A stretch of DNA of 64,000 bases from JBFMFH01 sp964481395 (GTDB lineage Bacteria; Acidobacteriota; Vicinamibacteria; Vicinamibacterales; JAKQTR01), in assembly GCA_964481395.1 (NCBI GenBank), contig CAYZYG010000004.1, forward strand, positions 1-64,000. The letters are read 5' to 3'. Below are positions 35,802-44,365 of the stretch, in pieces. Below the pieces are notes generated by a model that searched no databases, was not told the origin of the DNA, and saw nothing but the letters and a program-made list of their open reading frames with translations. Both the position numbers and the translations under genes were made by a program. Numbering within the stretch: the stretch's first letter is position 1; every line of letters begins with the position of its first letter.

Positions 35802-36266
35802 ATGACCCCCGCCGATCTCAGGACGTTTCTGCACACGCGCATCCCGCTGACGCGGACGATGGAGGTCGACGTCGTCGACGTGCATGCCGACGTCGTGACG
35901 CTGCGCGCCCCGCTGGAGCCCAACGTCAACCACCGCCAGACCGTGTTCGGTGGCAGTGCGTCGGCGTTGGCCATTCTGGCCGCGTGGTCGGTGGTGTATC
36001 TGCGGCTGCGGCGCGAGGGCTTCACCCTGCGCATCGTCATCCAGAAGAACACGACGACGTACGAGCGGCCGATTACGGATGCGTTCACGGCTACCGCGCG
36101 TCTGCACGACGCGACGGCTTGGAACCGGTTCTGCGACACGCTCCGGCGGCGCGGGCGAGCGCGCGTCCATGTCGGGGCCGTCCTGAACTGCAATGGCGAA
36201 CGGGTCGGCTCGCTCGACGCGGCCTTCGTGGCCGAGCGTATCGCGTCGTCGGACGGGGACAGGTAG
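35802..36266 (+). CDS. YiiD-C-like thioesterase (hotdog fold)
   Basis: A protein of 154-159 residues resembling the thioesterase domain at the C-terminus of YiiD/FabP-like proteins. The typical pattern is seen: MEVDVVDVHADVVTLRAPLEPNVNHRQTVFGGSASALAILAAWSVVYLRLRREG, with the N-x-N segment and the GGS turn before the central helix, then FTLRIVIQKNTTTYERPITDAF, as in hotdog-fold acyl-CoA thioesterases. There is no acetyltransferase domain fused. The ATG at 35802 lacks an obvious ribosome site; a TTG at 35787 has AGGAG 13 bases upstream and remains an alternative. The substrate is unknown. Confidence 0.8.
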   Translation: MTPADLRTFLHTRIPLTRTMEVDVVDVHADVVTLRAPLEPNVNHRQTVFGGSASALAILAAWSVVYLRLRREGFTLRIVIQKNTTTYERPITDAFTATARLHDATAWNRFCDTLRRRGRARVHVGAVLNCNGERVGSLDAAFVAERIASSDGDR

Positions 36267-36404
36267 CGCCTCCGCCGCGTTCCGTTCCTCGGTGAGGCCC
36301 GACCGGGGGTACCGGCGGCGGGCCCCGCCCTGGCGCCAAGCGCGGCGGAAGGCCCTCAGCCGAAGCGGTGATCCTCAGCCGTCAGTACCCGGGAGGTGGA
36401 GAGC

Positions 36405-36460
36405 CAGGGCATCATCCATCGTCATTCCCGCGGAGGCGGGACGCCAGGGCATCGTCCATC
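36405..36460. repeat. REP-like palindrome bracketed by 16-base direct repeats
   Basis: The palindrome GTCATTCCCGCGGAGGCGGGA (36421-36441) lies between CAGGGCATCATCCATC (36405-36420) and CAGGGCATCGTCCATC (36445-36460), which differ at one position. The HD-domain gene ends inside it. The bracket looks like a target duplication, but one mismatch and the larger unit size leave tandem duplication equally possible. Confidence 0.6.
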
Positions 36461-37051
36461 AACGTCCACGTCGAGCGTGACCGCCTCCGGCCAGAGGCGG
36501 ACGAAGTAGTCGTTTCCCACCGGCCAGCGTGAGGTTCGGCTGAAGAGCGTTTCGGCGAAGCGGACCATGGCCTTCGCCTCGGGGTTGCGCAGATAGCGCG
36601 GATCGAGATCGTAGAGGCGGACGCGATCGAGACCGTCTGCGTCCTTCAAGAGCGACGTCAGCCGCCAGTGTGGATGTTCCTTCGCGATCTCGCCCCGGCA
36701 GTGGTTCGTCACCGCCGTCTCGATAGCCGGATAGTCGTCCTTCTGCACGCCCGCGCGCGCGAGAAGCGTTTCGACGTCCGGCAGCGTTGTCAACCGCGCC
36801 CAGGCGTCGGCACCGTGTCGCGTGCAGTGTCCGTCGTGCCGGCGGGCGATGTCGTGCAGGTAGACTGCCGCCCACAACCGCCCGGACTCCTCGACGAAGC
36901 CCGTGGCGGCGAGCAGCCGCAGGGCGTGAACCAGCACGCGCGCGACGTGCGCCTGCCCGTGGAGCAGGCTCTCGTGCAGGAACAGAACCGGAGGCGGCAC
37001 GAGCTCGACGTCGTCCAGGGGGATGCGCGCGCGAATGTCTGTCAGCGTCAT
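36422..37051 (-). CDS. HD-domain hydrolase
   Basis: A 209-residue protein with HD phosphohydrolase features: the first His in HGQAHVARVLVHALRL, the HD pair in AAVYLHDIARRHDGHCTRHG, and a later helix PAIETAVTNHCRGE followed by LLKDADGLDRVRLYDL, supplying further His and Asp ligands for a metal centre. It likely cleaves a phosphate bond in a nucleotide or related compound; the substrate is unknown. The start at 37051 overlaps the AddA-like stop as ATGA, implying coupled translation. The last 13 or so residues (CPGVPPPRE region) are encoded by a repeat, so the C-terminus was probably remade by repeat insertion. Confidence 0.82.
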   Translation of the reverse strand: MTLTDIRARIPLDDVELVPPPVLFLHESLLHGQAHVARVLVHALRLLAATGFVEESGRLWAAVYLHDIARRHDGHCTRHGADAWARLTTLPDVETLLARAGVQKDDYPAIETAVTNHCRGEIAKEHPHWRLTSLLKDADGLDRVRLYDLDPRYLRNPEAKAMVRFAETLFSRTSRWPVGNDYFVRLWPEAVTLDVDVDGRCPGVPPPRE

Positions 37052-40000
37052 GTGCACCTCTCCCAGTACGTCTCTTTCGCCCGGAGCGAGACGATGCCGG
37101 TGCCGGTGACCGCATCGCCCGTCGCGGCCTGCCAGGCCGCGCGGTACTGATCGAGCTGCGGACCGTGGCGCGCGAGCAGCCAGCGTCCGATGTCGGTCAT
37201 GCCGTCGATCCGATCGGTCTTGTAGTCGAGAATGCGCCAGCCGTCGGCCGCGCGATAGACGAGATCGATCACGCCCCGGAGCACGACGGGACCGATCGCG
37301 CGATCGCAGGTCGCGGAGAGCGAGCCTGCGCCCGCGGGCGGTTCGCCGTCGATTCGCACGGCGAACGGCACCTCGACGTGGGTGTGGCCGGACGCCAGCG
37401 CGTCGCGGAGCGTGCCTGTCCGCACGATCTCATCGACGAGGTCGAGCGCCTCCGGAATGAACGGCCGCAACTCGGCGTGTTCCACCGTCAACCAGCGCGC
37501 CAGGCGTTCGAGGTCGGCGCGGGTTGCGCTGGCGTGACGGACGGCATGCTCGAGCAGTCCGTGCATGAGCGATCCCCAGGCGACTCCGGCATCCGCCCGA
37601 TCGCCGGGCGTCTCGACGGCCAGCGGCCCCGGAGAGTCACCCGGTGTCCCGGGGCCCTCGACGGCCTCGCGTACGCGGCGGGCGAAGGTCGCATCCTCTC
37701 CCGCCCGATCGCCTGTGACGCTTCCGACCTGCCACGTCGCCTCGCGCGCGCGGGCGTGAGCCGCTGCCCGCTCCTCCGCGGCGCGCGCCTGCGCGTGCGC
37801 TGAAAGATCAACCTCCGGGCGCGCGGTGGCGGGCGCTGGCGCGTCGAGCGCGGGCAGCACGGCATGCCTCGCCAGGCACGCGTCCAGTTCTCCCCAAGCC
37901 TCGTTCCAGGTACCGCCGTTCCGTTTGACCGCGGCATACTGGCCGACCACGAGCAGATCGCGCGCTCGCGTCGCAGCCACGTACAGCAGGCGGTACTTCT
38001 CGGCTTCCTGGTACTTCTCCTCAATGGTCTCGTGCCCGTCCCAGTCCGCCGGCCGGCCCAGTTCGACATGCCCGAACTGCCCCTCGAACTTCCGCTGCAG
38101 GAGCAGATGGCCGGTCGGCGTGTCCGCCTCGCGGTCGATGCGCAGATCCACCCCGAATGGCCATCCGTGCGTGGGATCGGCGAGGAACACGACGTCAGCT
38201 TCGAGGCCCTTGGCCTTGTGCAGGTTCATCAGCCGGACAACGTTCGTGCGGCCCGGCTCGAGGGGCAGCACCTCGACATCGCTGGCCACTTCTTCGTCCG
38301 CGCGCAAGGCATCGGCCGCCTGGCTCAGCCCTCCGCCGCCCTCGGCTACCTGCCGGACGTAGTCGACGGCCTGCACGAGCGCACCGGCCTGTCCGCCGCC
38401 GGGTGCGGTCGCGGCCAGTGCGAGCCAGCCGCTCTGCTCCAGCATGACGTCCACGGCCGCGCCGAGCGGCAGCCGGTAGGCAAGGCGCCTCCAGCCCTGA
38501 AGCGTCGAAATGGCCTCGAAGACCGCGGCCTCGGGAGACCCCTGGACCAGCGCGGTCACCGGATCCTCGACGCCGGGCAGCGGCGTGGCGAGGTCGAACC
38601 GTCCCCCGGCACGCCGGAACGCGAACAGCTCCGGATCCGACAGGCCGAACAGCGGGCCGCGCAACACGCCGACGAGCGCGGGGCCGTCGAGCGGATCCGC
38701 CAGACACGCCAGCAGATCCGCGAGGGCGACGACCTGCGGCGACCCGGCAAAGCGCCCGGCGCCACTGACTTCCGCCGGGATCTGGAGACGATCCAGCGCG
38801 TCGGCATACAGGCGGAGCCGCGGACGGTTCCGGGTGAGGATCAGGAAACTCCCCCAGGTCCGGCGTCCTGCATCCACTTCCTGCCTGATGAACCGCGCGA
38901 TCTGGTCCGCTTCCCATGCGGCCACGTCACGGCGCTCGACCTCAGCCGGCACGACGAGCCGCGCAATCCGCGGCCCGGGCGGCGCATCCTGGTCCTCCCG
39001 CACCGGCACGAGCGACTCGAACGCGGGTGACTCGCGCGTCGCTTCCGCAGGAAACAGCTTCGGAAACATCTCGTTCGCGAGCGCGCAGACGCCGGGCAGG
39101 GACCGCCAGTTGCGCCGCAGGCGCAGCACCTCGCCGCCGCAGGCCAGGATGCGGTCGCGGACCATGGTGTACACGTCGATGTCCGCGCGCCGGAAGCGAT
39201 AGATGGACTGCTTGGGATCGCCGACCACGAACAGCGCGCCCGGCTGGATCGCGACACGCCGCCAGTCCGTGCCGGCCTCCTCGGGCTTCGCCGCCAGGAG
39301 GGCGAACACCTCCGCCTGAATCGGGTCGGTGTCCTGGAACTCGTCGATGAACAGGTGCCGGTACTTCTCGTGCAGCTCCCGACGCACGTCGAGGTTCTCG
39401 CGCAGCAGGCGCGCCGTGACGCTGAGCAGATCAACGTAGTTGACGAGGTTCTGCCGGCGACGCTCTGCAGCGAAGAACTCGCGCCCACGGCTGACCAACT
39501 CGACGGCGAGCCGGTATGTGTAGGCCCGCCACCCACGGACGAACGGGACGGCGCGCTCGGCCTGAAACGTCTCGACGAGCGTCCTCGCGGTCCGCCCGTT
39601 CGCGCCCCACCACGTCATCGTGACTCTGACGCTGTCCCAGTCGTCCATGAAGCCGGCCAGCGTGGCCGGGCGGCGGCGGTAACGGCGGCCGAAGGCGTAG
39701 CGGGAACCGAACTCGCGCGCGAGCTGCAGCGCCTTGCACCGCTCGTCGGGATTCACGTCCGGCATCAGCGCCGATAACTGCGACCAGAACGCATCGAACG
39801 CCTGCCAGCCGGCCTCGACGTCGGGCATCGCCGCGTCGCCCTGGGGAAAGGTGACGTCTTCGTTCTGGCAGACGGACGCGAAGGCACCGTCGAGATCGCC
39901 AGGGCGGATACCCGCGTCCTTGAGGTCCTGGAGCGTCGATGAGCCGGAGGCAAGTTCTCGCGAAACGAACTCACGCCACGCGCGCCGGCGCTCCCGCGCG

Positions 40001-40413
40001 TCTTCGACTTCGTCGATTTCGATGAAGCCAGGCGCCACCCGCGCCTCGACCGGGCGCTCGCGGAGCAGGTGCGCGCAGAAGGCGTGAATCGTGCCGGCGA
40101 ACAGCCGCTCGATCTCGGCGAGCGCGCCTTCGACGCGCGCACGGACGTCAGCGGCTGCCGTATCCGACAGCAGATCCTCCAGTTCCATCTGGAACCGGCT
40201 GCGCAGCTCGGCCGCGGCCTTGCGGGTGAACGTGACGGCCGCCATGCGACGGATGTCGTACGCGCCGGCCGCGATGCCGGCCGCCATCCGGCGGGCAAGG
40301 CTGCGCGTCTTGCCAGAGCCGGCCCCGGCTTCGACCAGCAACGACACGGCGAAGTCGTGCTCGAGACGCCAGAGCGTGGCGTCATCCGCGTGCGCCCCAC
40401 CCGGCCTGGCCAT
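37048..40413 (-). CDS. addA: AddA-like UvrD-family helicase/nuclease
   Basis: A 1121-residue superfamily 1 helicase with a C-terminal nuclease, as in AddA/RecB of double-strand-break resection complexes. Motif I is LLVEAGAGSGKTRSLARR (28-45), then Ia AVTFTRKAAAELRSR, motif II FIDEFQDTDPIQ, motif III GDPKQSIYRFRRADIDVY, motif V NLHKAKGLEADVVFLAD and motif VI YVAATRARDLLVV. The C-terminal PD-(D/E)XK nuclease has DGWRILDYKTDR followed by QLDQYRAAW. It overlaps the AddB-like gene by one base and is preceded by AGGAGG at a good distance, so the start is at 40413. Together they should form a helicase-nuclease that processes broken DNA ends. The HD gene is coupled downstream. Confidence 0.9.
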   Translation of the reverse strand: MARPGGAHADDATLWRLEHDFAVSLLVEAGAGSGKTRSLARRMAAGIAAGAYDIRRMAAVTFTRKAAAELRSRFQMELEDLLSDTAAADVRARVEGALAEIERLFAGTIHAFCAHLLRERPVEARVAPGFIEIDEVEDARERRRAWREFVSRELASGSSTLQDLKDAGIRPGDLDGAFASVCQNEDVTFPQGDAAMPDVEAGWQAFDAFWSQLSALMPDVNPDERCKALQLAREFGSRYAFGRRYRRRPATLAGFMDDWDSVRVTMTWWGANGRTARTLVETFQAERAVPFVRGWRAYTYRLAVELVSRGREFFAAERRRQNLVNYVDLLSVTARLLRENLDVRRELHEKYRHLFIDEFQDTDPIQAEVFALLAAKPEEAGTDWRRVAIQPGALFVVGDPKQSIYRFRRADIDVYTMVRDRILACGGEVLRLRRNWRSLPGVCALANEMFPKLFPAEATRESPAFESLVPVREDQDAPPGPRIARLVVPAEVERRDVAAWEADQIARFIRQEVDAGRRTWGSFLILTRNRPRLRLYADALDRLQIPAEVSGAGRFAGSPQVVALADLLACLADPLDGPALVGVLRGPLFGLSDPELFAFRRAGGRFDLATPLPGVEDPVTALVQGSPEAAVFEAISTLQGWRRLAYRLPLGAAVDVMLEQSGWLALAATAPGGGQAGALVQAVDYVRQVAEGGGGLSQAADALRADEEVASDVEVLPLEPGRTNVVRLMNLHKAKGLEADVVFLADPTHGWPFGVDLRIDREADTPTGHLLLQRKFEGQFGHVELGRPADWDGHETIEEKYQEAEKYRLLYVAATRARDLLVVGQYAAVKRNGGTWNEAWGELDACLARHAVLPALDAPAPATARPEVDLSAHAQARAAEERAAAHARAREATWQVGSVTGDRAGEDATFARRVREAVEGPGTPGDSPGPLAVETPGDRADAGVAWGSLMHGLLEHAVRHASATRADLERLARWLTVEHAELRPFIPEALDLVDEIVRTGTLRDALASGHTHVEVPFAVRIDGEPPAGAGSLSATCDRAIGPVVLRGVIDLVYRAADGWRILDYKTDRIDGMTDIGRWLLARHGPQLDQYRAAWQAATGDAVTGTGIVSLRAKETYWERCT

Positions 40414-43400
40414 CACTCCACCTCCTGCAACGCCAGCCAAGGAGCAAGGCGCCCTTCGGCATTCGCACCGGTCTTGCGCGCGGCCACGGACGCAGGCGCC
40501 GCGCCGCACGCCTGCCTGAAGTCGCAATAGCGGCACGCGTCCCTCTTCGTGCCGTTCTCTTTCCGCTCGGGCGCCTGCAAGAAGACGCCGTTGCCGAGCA
40601 CATCGCAGAGGAGGGTCAGGACCCGGTCGAGGTCGCCGCCGGACGGCCTGGGAATCGTGGCGTGGCGCCCCCATCCTCGGCTGGTCGGGTGCCAGTACAC
40701 GCCTTCCTGCACCGTCGCGCGTCCGTCGACGGGCTTCAGCAGCCGCTCGGCCGCCAGACCGTAGAGCGCGTGCTGCAGCAGGGTGCCCCGGCGGAAGACA
40801 CCGCTGTAGTTCCCAGGATTGAACCGGCCGGTCTTGTAGTCGACGATACGGTAGCGGACGGAAGCGGAGGACCCCGCCTCGCGCCGCGCCGATTCCGCGC
40901 CGTCTCGGGCCGGCCGCAAACGATCGATACGGTCGATGCGCCCCGCCACCACCAGACGCCTGCCACCGCCAAGGTCGATGAACACCGGATCCGGCGTCGC
41001 GAGCGGTTCGCGGCCCTCGCCAACCGGACGGCCGAAGCCGACTTCGAAGGCCACCGGCTCGATGTGGCGCTGCTCTTCCTCGGCGGCCACGAACAGCCGC
41101 AGGTCCTCGAGCAGCTCGGCGGATTCGCGAGCGGCCACCTCCTCGGACGGGGGCGGGATCTCGCGCCGCAGATCGTCGAGGCGCTGCCGGCCGAGCGCGA
41201 GAAACCAGTCGAGATCGTCGCGGGTCGACACGCGTCTATTCGCGTCTCGCGACCGGCGCAACAGCGCGGCGTAGAGATCGTGGAGTTCGGACCCGCGACG
41301 CAGGGGGTCGAGCCAGACGTCTGCGTCCGCGTCCTCTTCCTCAATCGGCTCGATGCCGAGGCCGGTCTCGAGAAAGTAGCGGAACGGACAGTCCGCTGCG
41401 GATTCGAGCATCGTCGCCGAGACGATCATGTCGCTGCGCGACGGGTCGAGGAGTCTCCCCGCCTCGGGAGCGTATCCGTCGAATACCGTGAACGCGTCGG
41501 ACTCGCGTGCGGCGATCGCCTGGATGCCCCGGCCGACCCCTGGGTGCGCGGCGACGACCGCATCGACAGCCGCCTCTCCGACACGCGCGGCGTTCATCCA
41601 CCACGCTGCCGTCGTCGAGGCCTGATCCGGCGCGACCGGGATCACCGAGACGGGCTCTCCGGCAGCCGTGCGGAGCGCTGGATAGCCGGCCTGCGGCGTA
41701 TTGCACGCCGCCCGCCAGGCTCTGAGGACGAGCCACGACGGAAACGCTTCGCGGAACTCCCGCGTGTCGACCGACGAATAGCTGAGGACCATCTCCTCGG
41801 CGGCCGCGCCGAGGCGTGCCAGGCGCGCCAGGCCTGCCCGGACGGCTTCGTCCATCCGATCTCCAGAGGAGCGCAGCCAGGTTTCCGCTCCGCCTTTCCT
41901 CGCGTGCTCGATCGCGGCGCGCTCGCGATCCAGCAGAACCGGGTCTTCGATGACTGGCGGAAACACGCGCGCCTCTTCGAGTCCGCAGACGAAGACGACG
42001 GGCCGGCCGTCGTATCCAGGATCGGTGAACAGCGAAACGTGCACGTGTCCAGGTTTGGACCGGCTGCGCGCCACGCGCGCCGACTTGACGGCATCCGTGA
42101 GGAACCGCAGGGCCCACGACAGCGGGCCGCGCACGGGGCCCAGCGGCCTGAGGTTCGCCAGCGCGTCCAGGACGGCCAGGTGGCCGGCCGCGTCGAGGTC
42201 GCCGGCGCGCCGCGCGCAACCCGTGACAAAGGCTTCCGCGGCATCGAGCAACGGCCCGACGGCCACGAGCCCCTCGTCGCCCGGCTCGGGGATCGACGCC
42301 AGCAGTTCTTCGAGGACGGGCGCGAGCCACCGGGCCTGCGCAGCGCGGAGCCGTCGCCAGGCCTCGTCCGCCCCCCCCTCGGAAGCGCGCTGTTCCTGGC
42401 GGTCCGCGAATGCCGCGAGCGAGGCAGCGTATGTGTCGCGCCCCCACGTCGCCCCGGCTCGACGAAGAATCTTCGCGGCCTGCTGGGCAGAGCAGGTGAC
42501 ATCCCCTGCCGCCTGCCGCCTGTCGCCTGTCGCCTGCCCTACCGCCACGTCCCCAGCCTCGAACATCCGGCGCAGGTCCGCAGCCGCGAACCCGCCCTCG
42601 ATCCACGCACCCCACGCGTGCAGCGCCCTCCCAGGCCGGGTCATCCCGGCCGGCACCCCGGCCGAGATGGTCACGGGCCAGTCGAGCCGCCTCGCTTTCT
42701 CCCAGGCGACCAGGGCGTGCGTGTCCGAAGCGCAGACGATTTCGACCTCGTCCAGGCGCCGGCCTGAAACGAGGATGCGCCGGATGATCTCCTCGACCTC
42801 AGCCTCGTGGCCGCCGGCACGAAAGATCGACAGCCGCCGGCCGAACGCCGCCGCGCGTTCGCCGTCTCGGGTCGTTACGCCGTCATCGCCGCTCCCGGAT
42901 TCGTCGGCGAACGGCAGGTGGAACTGGGTCGGACGTGAACCGGAGGGCCCCGGAGCCGGCGCGGAATCGCCCGCCGAAGCCGCAGGCCTGCGCGTGCGCG
43001 GCGAGGTTGCGGCACGTGCCCAGACCCGCCCGGGCTCGGGCGTGTCGAGGTCGATGGCGCTGGCGGGTTCGAGCGTGCCGGGCAGCGCATCCAGGAACCG
43101 TCGCACGAGGGGGGGCCACACCGTGTCCGGCAGTTCCACCCGCAGGTCGCCGGCCCCAATCGGACAGGACGGCCGGTGCTTCAGCGCCTCCTCGAACACC
43201 ACAGCCATGTCGGCCGCGCCTGCTGACTCGAGATGCCGCTCATAGGCACCCGCGAGCGCCACGAGCTCCCGGTACTTGGCCTCGGAGCGGAACCCGGCCG
43301 GCGGCAGGTCGTCGGCCCGCAGGCCCGCGAATCGCAGCTCACGCAGCGTGGCCCACAATGCTTGCGCCATGGAGGCGTGCTCGGCCATCGGGCGGAAATA

Positions 43401-43685
43401 CCCGCCCTCGACCGGCAGATCGAGCAGCAGCCGCATGACGAGCGGCGGGCCGAGCGGCTCCTCCGACGGATCGATGCCTCGCTCGAGCAGGAACGGAGCG
43501 GCCATGGGAACGGCCACGTCGAGCGGAGTCACGAAGCGCAGGTTCACCCAGCTCGTGCCCTCGCGCGCCAGGCGGTCGCCAATCGTGAGACCAACGGCGT
43601 GTGTCGGCACGAACACCCACTTCGCCCGCGTCGGGTACTCGCGGCACAGGTTCGTCAGTTGGGTGATGAACGGATCGGCGCCCAT
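40413..43685 (-). CDS. addB: AddB-like PD-(D/E)XK exonuclease subunit
   Basis: A 1090-residue partner of the AddA-like helicase. The N-terminal part is helicase-like (FVPTHAVGLTIGDRLAREGTSWVNLRFVTPLDVA), with a middle region resembling inactivated helicase motifs. The C-terminal nuclease has RYRIVDYKTGRFNPG with the catalytic Asp and Lys. Iron-sulfur-type cysteines are visible in SAADCPFRYF and CRYCDFRQAC, the C...CxxCx5C staple of AddB nucleases. A heptamer array (42503-42537) lies within the coding sequence, giving the residues GQATGDRRQAAGD without breaking the frame. The start at 43685 was chosen from homology; the longer reading runs into another heptamer array. Confidence 0.88.
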   Translation of the reverse strand: MGADPFITQLTNLCREYPTRAKWVFVPTHAVGLTIGDRLAREGTSWVNLRFVTPLDVAVPMAAPFLLERGIDPSEEPLGPPLVMRLLLDLPVEGGYFRPMAEHASMAQALWATLRELRFAGLRADDLPPAGFRSEAKYRELVALAGAYERHLESAGAADMAVVFEEALKHRPSCPIGAGDLRVELPDTVWPPLVRRFLDALPGTLEPASAIDLDTPEPGRVWARAATSPRTRRPAASAGDSAPAPGPSGSRPTQFHLPFADESGSGDDGVTTRDGERAAAFGRRLSIFRAGGHEAEVEEIIRRILVSGRRLDEVEIVCASDTHALVAWEKARRLDWPVTISAGVPAGMTRPGRALHAWGAWIEGGFAAADLRRMFEAGDVAVGQATGDRRQAAGDVTCSAQQAAKILRRAGATWGRDTYAASLAAFADRQEQRASEGGADEAWRRLRAAQARWLAPVLEELLASIPEPGDEGLVAVGPLLDAAEAFVTGCARRAGDLDAAGHLAVLDALANLRPLGPVRGPLSWALRFLTDAVKSARVARSRSKPGHVHVSLFTDPGYDGRPVVFVCGLEEARVFPPVIEDPVLLDRERAAIEHARKGGAETWLRSSGDRMDEAVRAGLARLARLGAAAEEMVLSYSSVDTREFREAFPSWLVLRAWRAACNTPQAGYPALRTAAGEPVSVIPVAPDQASTTAAWWMNAARVGEAAVDAVVAAHPGVGRGIQAIAARESDAFTVFDGYAPEAGRLLDPSRSDMIVSATMLESAADCPFRYFLETGLGIEPIEEEDADADVWLDPLRRGSELHDLYAALLRRSRDANRRVSTRDDLDWFLALGRQRLDDLRREIPPPSEEVAARESAELLEDLRLFVAAEEEQRHIEPVAFEVGFGRPVGEGREPLATPDPVFIDLGGGRRLVVAGRIDRIDRLRPARDGAESARREAGSSASVRYRIVDYKTGRFNPGNYSGVFRRGTLLQHALYGLAAERLLKPVDGRATVQEGVYWHPTSRGWGRHATIPRPSGGDLDRVLTLLCDVLGNGVFLQAPERKENGTKRDACRYCDFRQACGAAPASVAARKTGANAEGRLAPWLALQEVE
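42503..42537. repeat. Seven-base tandem array inside the AddB-like gene
   Basis: Five exactly phased heptamers, CCCCTGC, CGCCTGC, CGCCTGT, CGCCTGT, CGCCTGC, within the reading frame of the AddB-like nuclease. The encoded peptide is Ala/Gly/Arg/Asp-rich and lies in a region likely to be a surface loop. Confidence 0.75.
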
Positions 43686-43744
43686 AGCGGGCCATTCTAC
43701 AGGCTGGTCGTGACAGGTGGGGTCACAAGGGTGACTTGGGTGAC

Positions 43745-43780
43745 GGGAGCCGGGAGTCGGGGTTCGGGGTTCGGGATCCG
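43745..43780. repeat. Seven-base tandem array (GGGAGCC/GGGGTTC type)
   Basis: Five perfectly phased heptamers, GGGAGCC, GGGAGTC, GGGGTTC, GGGGTTC, GGGATCC, in the 222-base gap between the divergent AddB-like and DUF1801 genes. Confidence 0.75.
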
Positions 43781-43907
43781 AGCGATCCCGGATTACACTC
43801 GGCGAATCCAGAGCAGGACCCAGAGGGGACAGGCCTCGGCTATCGTGCGGTTCCGAACACCGCCGCGCCATCGTGTCGCGCCGGCGCTCGGAGCGCGGGA
43901 GGACGAC

Positions 43908-44360
43908 ATGGCTTCATCGGATGCGAAGACCGTCAGACAGTACCTCGACTCGCTGCCGGCCGATCGACGGAAGACGATCGCCGCCGTCCGCAAGATCGTC
44001 CGCGCCAATCTGCCGGCCGGCTTCGTCGAGGCGATGGGTTACGGCATGATCGCCTACGCGGTTCCGCTGAAGACCTACCCTGGCACCTACAACGGCCGGC
44101 CGTTGTGCTACGCGGCGCTGGCATCGCAGAAGAACTACTGCTCGCTGTATCTGACCGGCGTCTATGCCGATCCGGCTCAGCGTCGCGCGCTCGAGGCCGC
44201 CTTCAAGCGAGCGGGCAAGAAGCTCGATATGGGCAAGTCGTGCGTGCGCTTCACGACAGCCGATGACCTGCCGCTGGACGCCATCGGCCAGCTCGTGGGC
44301 GGCATGAGCCTCGAGCGGTTCATCGCCATTCATGACGCGGCTCATCGCAAGCGGAAGTAG
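43908..44360 (+). CDS. DUF1801-domain protein (YdhG/YjbR-like)
   Basis: A 150-residue protein of the DUF1801 family, small cytoplasmic proteins with a CyaY-like/YdhG fold. The family pattern is seen: VRQYLDSLPADRRKTIAAVRKIVRANLPAGFVEAMGYGMIAYAVPL, followed by YAALASQKNYCSLYLTGVY, and the C-terminal KLDMGKSCVRFTTADDLPLDAIGQLVGGMSLERFI. The biochemical role is unknown for most members. The start at 43908 follows GGGAGG; upstream in-frame sequence is a heptamer array and an overlap with the AddB-like gene. Confidence 0.88.
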   Translation: MASSDAKTVRQYLDSLPADRRKTIAAVRKIVRANLPAGFVEAMGYGMIAYAVPLKTYPGTYNGRPLCYAALASQKNYCSLYLTGVYADPAQRRALEAAFKRAGKKLDMGKSCVRFTTADDLPLDAIGQLVGGMSLERFIAIHDAAHRKRK

Positions 44361-44365
44361 GTTTC

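Noticed and set aside
34251..36170. A long minus-strand frame opposite the AGCS symporter and thioesterase genes
   Set aside because: No domain or signal is seen; the plus strand carries intact proteins with family motifs.
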